From Myxococcaceae bacterium (GTDB taxonomy: Bacteria > Myxococcota > Myxococcia > Myxococcales > Myxococcaceae), in contig JAIBBQ010000030.1 of the NCBI GenBank assembly GCA_019694595.1, positions 1 through 45,089 on the forward strand: a stretch of 45,089 nt of DNA, in the 5' to 3' direction. Shown piece by piece: positions 12,568 to 20,382 of this stretch. The number at the start of each line of letters is the position of its first letter. The first letter of the stretch is position 1. Under the pieces are notes generated by a model. The model saw only the letters and a program-made list of their open reading frames with translations. It was not told where the DNA came from and searched no databases. Position numbers and translations under genes: made by a program.

Positions 12568-12607
12568 TCGCGGGATCACACCGGGCAGAAGCCCGCGCAT
12601 CTGCCCG
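12565..12607 (+). terminator. two tandem hairpins beginning at the stop codon of the NHL lipoprotein
   Basis: First TGATC (12565-12569), GCGG, GATCA (12574-12578), which starts with the TGA stop itself. Then a perfect 8-bp stem CGGGCAGA (12582-12589), 10-base loop, TCTGCCCG (12600-12607). No T tract follows. Together they are a good candidate for 3' end formation or mRNA protection. Confidence 0.42.
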
Positions 12608-12674
12608 AGACTGCTGGCCTTGTGCGCCTCGCTTGCCGGGGTGCGGATCGGTGTGGTGAACCAGCCGGTCCCAA

Positions 12675-12983
12675 ATGGAAGCCAAGGACAAGCACTCCCT
12701 GCTGGAAGCGGCGCAGCACCTGTGGAGCCAGGCGCTGGTGACCGCCGAGGAAGAGACCCAGAAGCTGATCGGCCGCGTCCAGGCCATCGCCGGGTCGACC
12801 CAGGCCCAGGCCCGCGAGCTCTCCGAGCGGCTGGTCACCCAGCGCAAGGACGCCGAGAAGGCCGTCGAGGACGCGGTGAAGAAGTCGCTCACCCGACTGC
12901 ACGTGCCCCGCCGGGAAGAGGTGCAGCAGATCAGCGCCCGCCTCGACGCGCTCACCAAGCGCGTGGAAGGCATGACCCGTTGA
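12675..12983 (+). CDS. phasin-family coiled-coil protein
   Basis: 102-residue, almost entirely helical and charged protein. The C-terminus (SLTRLHVPRREEVQQISARL, then LTKRVEGM) matches the end of the phasin/PhaF-PhaI family, where a short turn with VP-x-R is followed by a heptad coiled coil ending in a basic residue. Phasins coat polyhydroxyalkanoate granules and can also act as chaperone-like helical proteins. No PHA synthase is nearby, so a granule role is not shown. No clear Shine-Dalgarno precedes ATG 12675. The next gene starts 14 bp after the stop, so it is likely co-transcribed with the lytic transglycosylase. Confidence 0.65.
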   Translation: MEAKDKHSLLEAAQHLWSQALVTAEEETQKLIGRVQAIAGSTQAQARELSERLVTQRKDAEKAVEDAVKKSLTRLHVPRREEVQQISARLDALTKRVEGMTR

Positions 12984-12997
12984 GGAAGGTGGGGGCG

Positions 12998-13642
12998 ATG
13001 GCGCTGGGCTTCGCGGCGACGCTCGCCGTGGCCGGCGCCGTGTCCGCCCTCTGGCCCGCCGCCCCCGCGCCCGCGACGCAGCTGGTCGCCGAGGGGGCCC
13101 ACGAGGTGTTGCCTCCCGGCTTCGAGCTCGTCGAGCAGGTGCTGCTCGAGCGGGCCGACCTCGACGAGCCCGCGCGCCACCTGCTCGCCCTCGCCATCGC
13201 TCAGGAATGCGACCGCGCTCAGCTCGACCCGCTCCTGGTGCTGGCCGTCATCGAGGTGGAGTCCGAGTTCCAGCCTGACGCCGTCTCGCCGCTGGGCGCC
13301 CGGGGGCTCATGCAGCTGCGCCCCGCGACGCTGGAATTCGTGGCCCAGCGCGAAGGGCTGAGCGCCACCCCCGCGCACCTCCAGCGCGACCCGTCGCTCG
13401 AGGTCCGCCTGGGCGTGCGCTACCTGGCGAGCCTGGAGCAGCGCTTCGGCAGCGTCGAGCTGGGCCTGATGGCCTACAACATGGGCCCGGGAAAGCTCAT
13501 CGCCCAGGCCAAGGCGAAGGACCTCGACCGGTTCCGGAACTACCCACGGGTGGTGCTGCGGGAACGCCAGCGCCTCCTGGCCTGGGCCCAGCAGCGCGGC
13601 ACCGAGGTCGCCTGGCGCGGTTCCGATACGGCAGCCGAGTGA
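12998..13642 (+). CDS. lytic transglycosylase (SLT domain), membrane-anchored or exported
   Basis: 214-residue peptidoglycan-cleaving enzyme that would produce 1,6-anhydro-muropeptides in the periplasm. The N-terminus (MALGFAATLAVAGAVSALWP) is a signal peptide or anchor. The SLT signature follows: VIEVESEFQPDAVSPLGA with catalytic Glu 88, RGLMQLRPATLEF, then GVRYLASLEQRFG and AYNMGPG. ATG 12998 was chosen because GAGGAAGG at 12982-12989 sits 8 bases upstream; TTG 12980 and GTG 12989 are in-frame alternatives, and TTG 12980 would overlap the phasin stop and add a basic MRKVGA. The protein is short for the family, essentially the catalytic domain alone. Confidence 0.88.
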   Translation: MALGFAATLAVAGAVSALWPAAPAPATQLVAEGAHEVLPPGFELVEQVLLERADLDEPARHLLALAIAQECDRAQLDPLLVLAVIEVESEFQPDAVSPLGARGLMQLRPATLEFVAQREGLSATPAHLQRDPSLEVRLGVRYLASLEQRFGSVELGLMAYNMGPGKLIAQAKAKDLDRFRNYPRVVLRERQRLLAWAQQRGTEVAWRGSDTAAE

Positions 13643-13675
13643 GGCTGTGGTAAGCCGCTTCGCTGGTCTGGTCGG

Positions 13676-14521
13676 ATGACTCGGGAAAAGCGGAAGCACC
13701 AGCGGGTGCCAGCGAAGAACGTGTCGGCCCACTTGAACGTGGCGGACCGGTCTTCACCCTGCGTCATCCACAACATCTCCGCCGGCGGCCTCTTCGTGGA
13801 GACCGGCGACGCGCTCCCCGTCGGCATGCCGGTGGCCATCAACCTCGCCCGCCCGGGCTGGACGTCGGTGCTGCGCGTCTCGGGGCGCGTGGTGTGGGCG
13901 ATGGCCAGCCGCACCGCGCAGAAGAAGGGCGCCACGCCCGGCATGCGCATCAAGTTCGACGCGCTGCCGCGCGACATCGCCAAGTCGCTCGCCGAGCTGC
14001 TGCGCGACCTCGGCGCCGCGCCCAGCATCACCGTCGAAGAGAACAACCCGCCTCCCGGCAAGCCCGACGGGCACATCACCCAGCCGGTGTCGCTGCGCGA
14101 GATCCAGGCGCGGGTGTCCCAGCCCGAGATGCCCGCGGTGGTCCCGCCGCCCCAGGCCTCGCCCGAGCCGCCCGACGACTCCACGCTGCTCGCCCGCGGA
14201 GGGCCCGCCGATCGCACGCCGCTCGAGGTGACGCCGGTGGCCCAGGCGCCGTCGTCGCGGCTCTCCGAGCCGATGGCGGCCACCGTGCTCGCCCCGGCCA
14301 CCCAGGCCGCGGAAGGGCCTCGCCTCATCGTGCAGGTGCAGGGGCTCCTCATGCAGCTCGGTGAGCTGCAGCAGAAGCTCGAGGCCCGGGAGCGCGAGCT
14401 CGAAGGCGTGCGGCAGCGGCTCCACGACAAGGAACAGGAGCTGGAGAAGGCCGATCGCGAGCGGCGCGCGGCCGAGCTCGCCATTCAGCGGCTGTCGATG
14501 CAGCTCGCCGCCCGGCGATGA
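13676..14521 (+). CDS. PilZ-domain protein with long linker and C-terminal coiled coil
   Basis: 281-residue predicted c-di-GMP-responsive protein. The N-terminal PilZ domain (about 1-110) has both ligand motifs: R-KHQ-R near residues 6-10 and NISAGG (N-x-S-x-x-G) near 33-38. A Pro/Ala/Ser-rich linker (about 120-215) leads to a coiled coil (about 220-281) with heptads such as LQQKLEARERELEGVRQRL. No membrane segment. The stop overlaps the start of the next gene as ATGA (14518-14521), so translation is coupled to the sulfatase-fold membrane protein. This suggests, but does not show, that c-di-GMP binding here controls that enzyme. Several myxobacterial PilZ paralogues have this short basic N-terminus. 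Confidence 0.85.
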   Translation: MTREKRKHQRVPAKNVSAHLNVADRSSPCVIHNISAGGLFVETGDALPVGMPVAINLARPGWTSVLRVSGRVVWAMASRTAQKKGATPGMRIKFDALPRDIAKSLAELLRDLGAAPSITVEENNPPPGKPDGHITQPVSLREIQARVSQPEMPAVVPPPQASPEPPDDSTLLARGGPADRTPLEVTPVAQAPSSRLSEPMAATVLAPATQAAEGPRLIVQVQGLLMQLGELQQKLEARERELEGVRQRLHDKEQELEKADRERRAAELAIQRLSMQLAARR

Positions 14522-16470
14522 AGCTGCGCCGCTACGTCGGCGCCGCCGGCTTCGGGGTGCTGGTCGGCCTGGCGCTCTTCGCCGTCGAAGGCCTCGCCGC
14601 GCTGCGCTCCAGCGCGGTGGGGCTCGACTTCGCAACCCAGGGCCCGTTCCAGGCGGTCTTCGAGGCGGTGCGCCCGACGCTCCCGGAGCTCCTGGTGCGG
14701 GTGGCGGTGGTGTACGGCGCCGCCTTCGCGCTGCTGGGGCTCCTCGCCGAGTTCCTGGTGCGGCTCCTGGGCGTGACCGGGGCGTGGAAGCGCGCGCTCG
14801 CCTGGGCGCTCGAGGTGGTGGCGCTGGCAGCGCTGTGGGCCGCGCACGCGGCGGTGCTGCACCCGGCGCTCTTCGACGACGTGGGCTTCCTGCGGGGGCC
14901 GCTCACCTGGCTGTCGCTGGGAGTTCGGCCGGAACAGGTGGCCTGGGGGGCGGCGCTCTTTGGCGCGCTCCACCTGGTGGTGTTCTCCAGGCGCCGCACC
15001 TGGCTCGTGGTGCTCGCCGTTCCCGCCGCGGTGGCGGTGCTGGTGACCGCCGGGCACTTCGTGCTGCAGGCGCTCGCGCCGTCGCCGGGCCGCGGCCCGC
15101 TGGTGGTGCTCATCGGCGTCGACGCCCTGCGGGCGGACCGGCTCCAGGGGCACGGCGTGCTCCCCGCGCTCGAAGGCGTGCGCGACGGCGCCACCGAGTT
15201 CTCGTCCGCGTGGACCTCGCTCGCCCAGACCGAGCCCGCCTGGCGCTCGCTGCTCACCGCGCGCTGGCCGTTCGCCACCGGGGTGCGCACGCCGCTCACC
15301 CCCGAGGCGGCGTGGGCGAGCCTGCCCACGATGACCCAGGTCTTCTCGACCCACGGCTGGCGCACCCACTTCGAGACCGACTGCTCCCGCTTCAACTACC
15401 AGTCGGCGAACTCCGGGTTCCTCGAGCGGCGCCAGCCGCCCCGCGGCGCGCTCAACTTCGCGCTCGAGAAGCTGCGCTTCCGCTTCGCCGGGGTGGCCGG
15501 GGCCAACGCGCTCGGCGCGTGGTGGCTGCCCGAGCTGTTCGACAACCGCGCGCTCGCCGGGCTGTACGACGCCGACGGCTACGCCCGGCGCCTCGCGCAG
15601 CGGCTGGTGAGCCTCGAAGGGCCGGCGCTGTTCGCCTTTCACGCCACCGCCACCCACTTCCCGGGCGACCCCGGCTACCCGTACTACCGGCTGCGCCTGG
15701 GCCCCGAGGTGCCGCTCGAGCAGCGGGTGCGCATGCACTTCTCGCCCATCGACAAGGGCGGGCAGGCGCGCGGCGGCAGCACCGCCCAGGCGGAAGCGCT
15801 CTACGACGAGCTGCTCGCCCAGGCCGACGCCCAGGTGGGCACCCTGGTCGACGCGCTCAAGGCCGCCGGCCGGTGGGACGACGCGCTGGTGGTCGTCTTC
15901 AGCGACCACGGCGAGAGCTTTCACGCCGACCACCCCGAGCTCGCCGGCGCCACCCCCGTGCACGGCGCCCGGCTGACGGAAGAAGAGAACCGGGTGGTGC
16001 TGCTGGTGAAGCTGCCGGGGCAGAAGCAGGGCCACCAGGTGAAGCCGCTGGTGCGGCTCGTCGACGTGGGGCCCACGGTGCTCGAGGCGGCGCACCTGCC
16101 GCCGCTCGACGGCGCCGACGGGCGCTCGTTCTTCCCGCTGCTCCAGGGGCGGCCCATCGTCGCCGAGCCGGTGTACCTGGAGACCGGCTTCACCCACGCG
16201 AGCCCCCAGGCGTTCGACCCCGAGCACCTCTCGCTCGCCCCCCGGAGCTTCGAGGCCTACGTGGTGCGCGACGGCGGCGTGCTGGAGATGAGCGCCGCGG
16301 CGTACCAGGCCGCGCTCGCCGAGAAGGACCTGGGAGTCTTCGACGGCGAGCACTGGCTGGTGCGCAGCCCGCTGGTCGACGGCGGCGTGCGCACGCGGTG
16401 CACCGGCGACTGTGACGGCCTCGGCGCCTGGCTCGATGGGCTCGACGCCGGCAGGCCTGGTAGACCGTGA
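14518..16470 (+). CDS. membrane sulfatase-fold enzyme (alkaline phosphatase superfamily)
   Basis: 650-residue inner-membrane protein with about five N-terminal hydrophobic segments (residues 8-190) followed by an external catalytic domain. Alkaline phosphatase superfamily motifs: IGVDALRADRL with metal ligand Asp 201, AQTEPAWRSLLTARWP with Thr 238 where sulfatases have the modified Cys, and FSDHGESFHAD with Asp 463, His 464 and Glu 466. Thr as nucleophile matches lipoteichoic-acid synthase and phosphoethanolamine-transferase branches more than true sulfatases, so phosphotransfer to or from an envelope polymer is more likely than sulfate removal. The C-terminus has a CTGDC pair. The start overlaps the PilZ gene (ATGA); a thioesterase gene follows after 4 bp. 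Substrate unknown. Confidence 0.83.
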   Translation: MKLRRYVGAAGFGVLVGLALFAVEGLAALRSSAVGLDFATQGPFQAVFEAVRPTLPELLVRVAVVYGAAFALLGLLAEFLVRLLGVTGAWKRALAWALEVVALAALWAAHAAVLHPALFDDVGFLRGPLTWLSLGVRPEQVAWGAALFGALHLVVFSRRRTWLVVLAVPAAVAVLVTAGHFVLQALAPSPGRGPLVVLIGVDALRADRLQGHGVLPALEGVRDGATEFSSAWTSLAQTEPAWRSLLTARWPFATGVRTPLTPEAAWASLPTMTQVFSTHGWRTHFETDCSRFNYQSANSGFLERRQPPRGALNFALEKLRFRFAGVAGANALGAWWLPELFDNRALAGLYDADGYARRLAQRLVSLEGPALFAFHATATHFPGDPGYPYYRLRLGPEVPLEQRVRMHFSPIDKGGQARGGSTAQAEALYDELLAQADAQVGTLVDALKAAGRWDDALVVVFSDHGESFHADHPELAGATPVHGARLTEEENRVVLLVKLPGQKQGHQVKPLVRLVDVGPTVLEAAHLPPLDGADGRSFFPLLQGRPIVAEPVYLETGFTHASPQAFDPEHLSLAPRSFEAYVVRDGGVLEMSAAAYQAALAEKDLGVFDGEHWLVRSPLVDGGVRTRCTGDCDGLGAWLDGLDAGRPGRP

Positions 16471-16474
16471 GCCC

Positions 16475-16942
16475 ATGAGCGAGCCGAAGAGCCTCCAGGA
16501 GACCTACGCGCCCCACAACGCCTGCTTCGGGTGCGGCCCGGCCAACGAGAAAGGTCTGCGCATTCGCAGCTTCGAGCAGGGCGACGAGGTGGTGGCCACC
16601 TGGACGCCGCAGCCCCACCACGAGGCGTTCCCCGGGGTGCTCAACGGCGGCATCATCGGCGCGCTGCTCGACTGCCACCTCAACTGGGCAGCGTGCGTGC
16701 ACCTGATGCACCAGGCGAAGGCCTCGAGCCCCCCGTGCACCGTCACCGCGGACTACGCCGTGCAGCTCAAGCGGCCGTGCCCCACCGACGGGCCCATCTC
16801 GCTGCGGGCGAAGGTCGTGGAGTCGAGCGGCGACCGCGCGGTGGTGGAAGGCACGCTGGAAGCCGCGGGGAAGGTGCGCGCCACCTGCCGCGGCACCTTC
16901 ATCGCGGTGAAGGAAGGCCACCCCGCCTACCACCGCTGGTAG
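16475..16942 (+). CDS. PaaI-like hotdog-fold thioesterase
   Basis: 155-residue predicted acyl-CoA thioesterase of the hotdog superfamily. The core PGVLNGGIIGALLDCHLNWA matches the PaaI/4HBT pattern (H/N-GG, then Asp or Glu on the central helix; here Asp in ALLDCH), followed by beta-strands VTADYAVQLKRPCP and AVVEGTLEAAGKVRATCRGTFIAV. An N-terminal CFGCGPANEKGL motif, common in this subgroup, precedes the fold. ATG 16475 starts close to the fold; the frame is open back into the sulfatase-fold gene, but the extra residues are unlike the family. TAGACC at 16461-16466, 8 bp before the ATG, resembles a -10 box. Substrate not predictable. Confidence 0.85.
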   Translation: MSEPKSLQETYAPHNACFGCGPANEKGLRIRSFEQGDEVVATWTPQPHHEAFPGVLNGGIIGALLDCHLNWAACVHLMHQAKASSPPCTVTADYAVQLKRPCPTDGPISLRAKVVESSGDRAVVEGTLEAAGKVRATCRGTFIAVKEGHPAYHRW

Positions 16943-16945
16943 CGG
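16933..16945. terminator. small hairpin at the thioesterase/phosphoesterase convergent end
   Basis: CCGCT (16933-16937), GGT, AGCGG (16941-16945), overlapping the TAG stop of the thioesterase gene. A 5-bp stem with a 3-base loop and no T tract; weak candidate. Confidence 0.22.
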
Positions 16946-16946
16946 C

Positions 16947-17897
16947 TCACTCCTCGCCGAGCAGATCGCGCTCGGCGTCGTCCACCGTGGCGCCGGTCGA
17001 CGGCGACTCGTGCTCGCCAGACGACTCGGCGGTCATCGGTTCCAGGCCCTGCGGGTTGGGCGGCGGCGGCAGCAGCGGCGCGGGCAGCGACGAGGCGATG
17101 TTCGCCGGCGCTCCGGGCGGTGGGCGCAGGAGCGGCAGGCCGGAGTGGCGCCGCGCCGCTTCCAGCAGCGCGTTGTGGTTGCGGTAGCGCGCCTCGATCA
17201 TCTTGTGGATGAGGAGCGGCGCGCCGGGCACCTTCTTGTCGGTGAGCGCCTGGGTCGCGCGCCGGACCGGGTAGCGCACCCGGCGGATCTGCACCCGCCA
17301 CCCCTTGGGGGTGAAGGTGAAGAGGCCCCACGCCGGCCGCAGGTCACCGTCGCGGGGGATGCCTGCCGAGGCCACGTCGGCGATCACCATGCGCCCCAGC
17401 CGCCGCCGGTACGGGAAGTGGAGGTGCCCGAAGGCCACCGCCGCGGCGTCGAGGTGGTTGAAGAGCGCGCGCGCCGATTCTTCCGACATCGTGGGCTCGA
17501 CCGAGTCCTCGAGGTTGCGCGGGTTGGCGTGGCAGACGAAGAGGTCCTGGCCCTTGCGCGGGCTGTAGCGCAGCGAGAAGGGCAGGGTGCCCAGCTCCTT
17601 CACCCGTGCCTCGCCGAGCTGCGCGCGCGTCCATTCGAGCAGGTCGGTCTTCCAGTGATCGCGCTCGCGGTACGCGCCGCCCAGGTACCGGCCGGCGAGG
17701 TAGCAGTCGGTGTTGCCCATCAGCAGCCCGTCGCACTCGCTGAAGAGCAGGTCGCAGGTCTCCTTGGGCCAGGCGCCGCGCAGCGCGAGATCTCCCGCGG
17801 CGACGATGGCGTCGGGCGACTGCTTCTTGATGTCGTCGATCACCGCTTCGCAGGCCGGAAGGTTCCCGTGAATGTCGGCCAGGATCGCGACCCGCAT
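16947..17897 (-). CDS. calcineurin-like metallophosphoesterase (YfcE/MJ0936 type)
   Basis: 316-residue cytoplasmic phosphoesterase with the binuclear metal site of the family: DIHGN (Asp 8, His 10), AAGDLALRG (Asp 36), GNTD (Asn 62), VCHANP, and VAFGHLHFPY. Members of this group cleave phosphodiesters such as cyclic nucleotides or act as protein phosphatases. The usual length is 160-250 residues; here about 60 extra residues at the C-terminus are Pro/Glu/Ser-rich and look disordered. On the minus strand, TAGGAT lies 12 bp before the ATG and could be a -10 box. It is divergent from a PilZ gene; a second-messenger connection is possible but unproven. Confidence 0.87.
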   Translation of the reverse strand: MRVAILADIHGNLPACEAVIDDIKKQSPDAIVAAGDLALRGAWPKETCDLLFSECDGLLMGNTDCYLAGRYLGGAYRERDHWKTDLLEWTRAQLGEARVKELGTLPFSLRYSPRKGQDLFVCHANPRNLEDSVEPTMSEESARALFNHLDAAAVAFGHLHFPYRRRLGRMVIADVASAGIPRDGDLRPAWGLFTFTPKGWRVQIRRVRYPVRRATQALTDKKVPGAPLLIHKMIEARYRNHNALLEAARRHSGLPLLRPPPGAPANIASSLPAPLLPPPPNPQGLEPMTAESSGEHESPSTGATVDDAERDLLGEE

Positions 17898-17978
17898 GAC
17901 TCTTCGAGCATCCTAGTCACACGGCGTTGCCGCATGGGCGTGCATCGCTGGCGCACTTGAGCTATTCGCTGCCACCGC

Positions 17979-18284
17979 ATGTCGGACAAGCGCACGCAGA
18001 AGCGCATCCCGGTCGAGATCTGGATCGAGGCCGAGCGCGCGGGGGAGCTCTACTTCCAGCGCGCGTCGAACCTCTCGGTCGGCGGGGCGTACTTCACCCA
18101 GACCGTTCCGCTGCCGGTCGGGTCCGAGGTGGCGCTCAAGTTCTCGCTGCCCGGCGACCCGCACGAGATCAAGTGCCAGGGCGAGATCGTCACCGCCAAG
18201 GATCTCGGCATGGGCGTGAACTTCAAGAAGCTCGCGGCCGCCGATCGCGCCCGCATCCAGAAGTTGATCGACGCGCAGAAGTGA
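17979..18284 (+). CDS. stand-alone PilZ-domain protein
   Basis: 101-residue protein consisting only of a PilZ domain, the commonest c-di-GMP receptor module. Both binding motifs are intact: R-TQK-R near residues 5-9 (KRTQKRIP) and NLSVGG (N-x-S-x-x-G) near residues 28-33. The remaining beta-barrel strands follow (VALKFSLPG, IKCQGEIV, MGVNFKKL) and a short C-terminal helix. Single-domain PilZ proteins work as adaptors that bind a partner once loaded with c-di-GMP. It resembles the N-terminal domain of the PilZ-coiled-coil protein at 13676. Upstream GCTATTCG lies close to the ATG, but no convincing -35 is seen. Confidence 0.88.
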   Translation: MSDKRTQKRIPVEIWIEAERAGELYFQRASNLSVGGAYFTQTVPLPVGSEVALKFSLPGDPHEIKCQGEIVTAKDLGMGVNFKKLAAADRARIQKLIDAQK

Positions 18285-18301
18285 GCGCTGCGGTCACTTC
18301 T
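18277..18301. terminator. perfect 8-bp inverted repeat spanning both stop codons, PilZ/lipoprotein junction
   Basis: AGAAGTGA (18277-18284), 9-base loop, TCACTTCT (18294-18301). Each arm carries the final Lys codon and TGA of one of the two convergent genes. The flanks (ACGCGC and GACGCG) could pair further with a bulge. No T tract. The clearest example of a stop-codon-centred repeat in the window. Confidence 0.48.
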
Positions 18302-18797
18302 CGACGCGCGGATCGCAGGCCACCGGCGTCGCCAGCGGCTTGATGGTCTGGGTCAGCACCGCGGCGTTGGCGCCCGCGGTGATCTCCGGCACGTAGGTGC
18401 AGGAGCTGCCCACCAGGTTGGGGGGGCTCAGCTTCGAGAGCGCCTCCACCACCAGCGCGAAGTCCTTGCCGGGCGGCACGTTCCTGAGCTCGGTGTTCTG
18501 CGTGCTCGGGGTCCCCGCGACGAGCTTGAGCGGCACCACCACCGCCGCGTGCTCGACGCCGCTGGCGTCCTGCACCCGCACGAAGCGGTCGGCGCTCACC
18601 TGCTTCACCAAGCAGTTCTGCTGCACCTGGGTGCAGTCGAGGCTCGAGCCCTTGTTCACCAGCGAGACCTGGAAGCCGGAGATGGTGTCCGCCAGCGCCG
18701 CCGAGATGGTGAGCTCGAAGGGCAGCGCCGGCCCGTGCGGCGAAGGCCCGCACCCCGCGAGCAGGAGCCCACCGAGCGCCGCGAGCGCGGCCCTCAC
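18294..18797 (-). CDS. small lipoprotein of unknown function
   Basis: 167 residues from GTG 18797. The N-terminus is a textbook lipoprotein signal with lipobox LAGC (Cys 16). The mature part has no domain that I recognise; it is rich in short beta-prone segments (AVVVPLKLVAG, FALVVEAL) and has four more Cys (about residues 49, 57, 131, 159), possibly two disulfides. The long frame that continues upstream to 20513 is not a gene: GTG 18797 overlaps the stop of the upstream TPR gene as GTGA (18794-18797), which fixes the start and implies translational coupling. The pair probably works together at the cell envelope. Confidence 0.8.
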   Translation of the reverse strand: MRAALAALGGLLLAGCGPSPHGPALPFELTISAALADTISGFQVSLVNKGSSLDCTQVQQNCLVKQVSADRFVRVQDASGVEHAAVVVPLKLVAGTPSTQNTELRNVPPGKDFALVVEALSKLSPPNLVGSSCTYVPEITAGANAAVLTQTIKPLATPVACDPRVEK

Positions 18798-19678
18798 GGC
18801 ATGCCCTCGATGCGAATGGTGATGGGCAGCGTGCCCGTCTGCTTCTGGGTGGCGAGCACCACCGCGGTGGTGGTGACCGCGGCCACGCCCACGCCGACGC
18901 CGATCCACACCAGCGGGTTCTTGTACCAGGGGCTCGCCTTCTCGGCGCCGTCCACCCCTTCGAGCTCGGGCACCACGGGCAGCGACAGGGGGGCGTACGC
19001 GTCGCCCCGGCCGGCGAGGCGGCGCGCGGCGGCGTCGGACACTTCCACGTAGTACTCGAGCTGCCAGGTCGCCTTGTCCGCCGGCAGCTCGTACGCCGGC
19101 ACGGTGGCGGTGAACGACTCGCGCGAGCCCTTCACCCGCACGAAGTCCACCGAGCTGTACGACTGCCCACCCGCGCGGCGGAAGAAGAGCTTGGGCCGGG
19201 CGCCCAGGCTCAGGTCCTCGATGCGCGCCGCCAGCTCGAGGCTCTTGCCTTGCGCCACCGTCTCCGGGGGCACCAGGGTCAACGTCACCGGGCGCACCCG
19301 GCGCTTCTTGATGTCGTCCTTGAGGCGCGCGTACAGGGCGCGGATCTTGGGGGGCGTGCTCTTGGGCAGCTCGTAGTCGGGGCGCGCCTGCAGCAGCTTC
19401 TCGAAGGCGTCCCGCGCCTTGTCCTCGTTGCCCAGGTAGAGGTGCGCCAGGCCCAGGAGCCGCGACATCTCGGCGATCTGGTCGTCGGTGAGCTCGGGCT
19501 GGCTGAGGCCCCGCTGCAGGGTGGCCACCGCTTCCTCGAAGTCGCCCGCCTCGACCTGCGCGGTCGCCTGGTCCAGCTCGGGCACCCGGGGGGACACCTG
19601 CGCGAGCAACACCTCTCGCCGCAGCGGCGCGTCGGCCTGCGCCAGGCACAGCGCAACGATGAGGACGCCCCCGACCAT
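18794..19678 (-). CDS. exported TPR-type protein with C-terminal membrane segment
   Basis: 294 residues. A hydrophobic N-terminus (MVGGVLIVALCLAQADA) looks like a signal peptide. Residues about 35-110 have TPR-like helices (AGDFEEAVATLQRGL, LGLAHLYLGNEDKARDAFEKLL). A beta-rich middle (about 125-235) contains VTLTLVPPETVAQGKSLEL and a membrane segment lies near residues 255-275 (NPLVWIGVGVGVAAVTTTAVV). This order, TPR then Ig-like or beta domain then a transmembrane helix, recurs in myxobacterial proteins of unknown function. ATG 19678 follows a TAGAAC box by 9 bp on the minus strand. The downstream lipoprotein gene overlaps by 4 bp, so the two form an operon. Confidence 0.78.
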   Translation of the reverse strand: MVGGVLIVALCLAQADAPLRREVLLAQVSPRVPELDQATAQVEAGDFEEAVATLQRGLSQPELTDDQIAEMSRLLGLAHLYLGNEDKARDAFEKLLQARPDYELPKSTPPKIRALYARLKDDIKKRRVRPVTLTLVPPETVAQGKSLELAARIEDLSLGARPKLFFRRAGGQSYSSVDFVRVKGSRESFTATVPAYELPADKATWQLEYYVEVSDAAARRLAGRGDAYAPLSLPVVPELEGVDGAEKASPWYKNPLVWIGVGVGVAAVTTTAVVLATQKQTGTLPITIRIEGMP

Positions 19679-19734
19679 TCGTCAGGGGTTCTAGCCGCTT
19701 CCGCCCCCCACGCGTGTCGAGAAATGCCGCGGTC

Positions 19735-19764
19735 TTGCGCCCGCGAACGCAGGTCGGGTATTGG
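19735..19764 (+). promoter_or_regulatory. candidate promoter of the yceD-rpmF-fab block
   Basis: TTGCGC (19735-19740), 18 bp, TATTGG (19759-19764); ATG 19788 follows, giving a leader of about 18 bases. Boxes match the consensus at three of six positions each. Confidence 0.27.
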
Positions 19765-19787
19765 CGTCGGCGAGGCAGGCCGCACCC

Positions 19788-20348
19788 ATGCAGGTCAAAG
19801 TCGAAGAGATCCAGGCCAAGGGCCTGTCGCTCGAGGAGCCCATCAAAAGCTCGGTGCTCGAGGAGGCGCTCAAGGACAGCGCCGGCTACACGCTCGTCCG
19901 CTCGGCGCCGCTCAAGGTCGACTTCCGCAAGGTGTCGGGCAAGGTCTTCGTCGAAGGCCGCTTCACCGCCGAGCTCGAGGTGCCCTGCAAGCGCTGCCTC
20001 AAGCCGGTGGCGCTCAGCCAGCCGGTCGCCTTCTCGCTGCGCATGGAGTCCCAGGTGCGCGAAGGCCGGAGCGAGGAAGGCGACGACGACGAGGGGGGCG
20101 AGCGGGCGGGCTCCTTCGAGCTCGACGACGCCGACGTCGAGCTCTTCGACGGCAAGACCATCGCCCTGGACCCCATCGTCCGCGAGCAGCTGCTCCTGGC
20201 GCTGCCCACCGCGGTCCTCTGCCAGGACCAGTGCCGGGGCCTGTGCACCATCTGCGGGCAGGACCTCAACGAGCAGGAATGCGGTTGCGAGCGCAAGGCA
20301 GTCGATGTACGGCTCGCCGCCCTGAAGAACTTCAAGCTGCAGCAGTAG
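19788..20348 (+). CDS. yceD: YceD/DUF177 family protein, 23S rRNA accumulation factor
   Basis: 186-residue cytoplasmic protein of the DUF177 family, almost always encoded directly before rpmF as here; YceD has been linked to 23S rRNA maturation in bacteria and plants. Conserved Cys pairs are visible: PCKRCLKP in the middle and LCQDQCRGLCTICGQDLN plus CGC near the end, the usual C-x-x-C pattern for the bacterial family. A strongly acidic stretch lies between them. ATG 19788 gives MQVKVEEIQAKGLSLEEP, typical for the family; the TTG at 19761 would add nine unusual residues. It probably shares a transcript with rpmF, 34 bp downstream. Confidence 0.9.
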   Translation: MQVKVEEIQAKGLSLEEPIKSSVLEEALKDSAGYTLVRSAPLKVDFRKVSGKVFVEGRFTAELEVPCKRCLKPVALSQPVAFSLRMESQVREGRSEEGDDDEGGERAGSFELDDADVELFDGKTIALDPIVREQLLLALPTAVLCQDQCRGLCTICGQDLNEQECGCERKAVDVRLAALKNFKLQQ

Positions 20349-20382
20349 GCCGTCTTTTCTCCATTCGAAGGGCAGAACCGTC

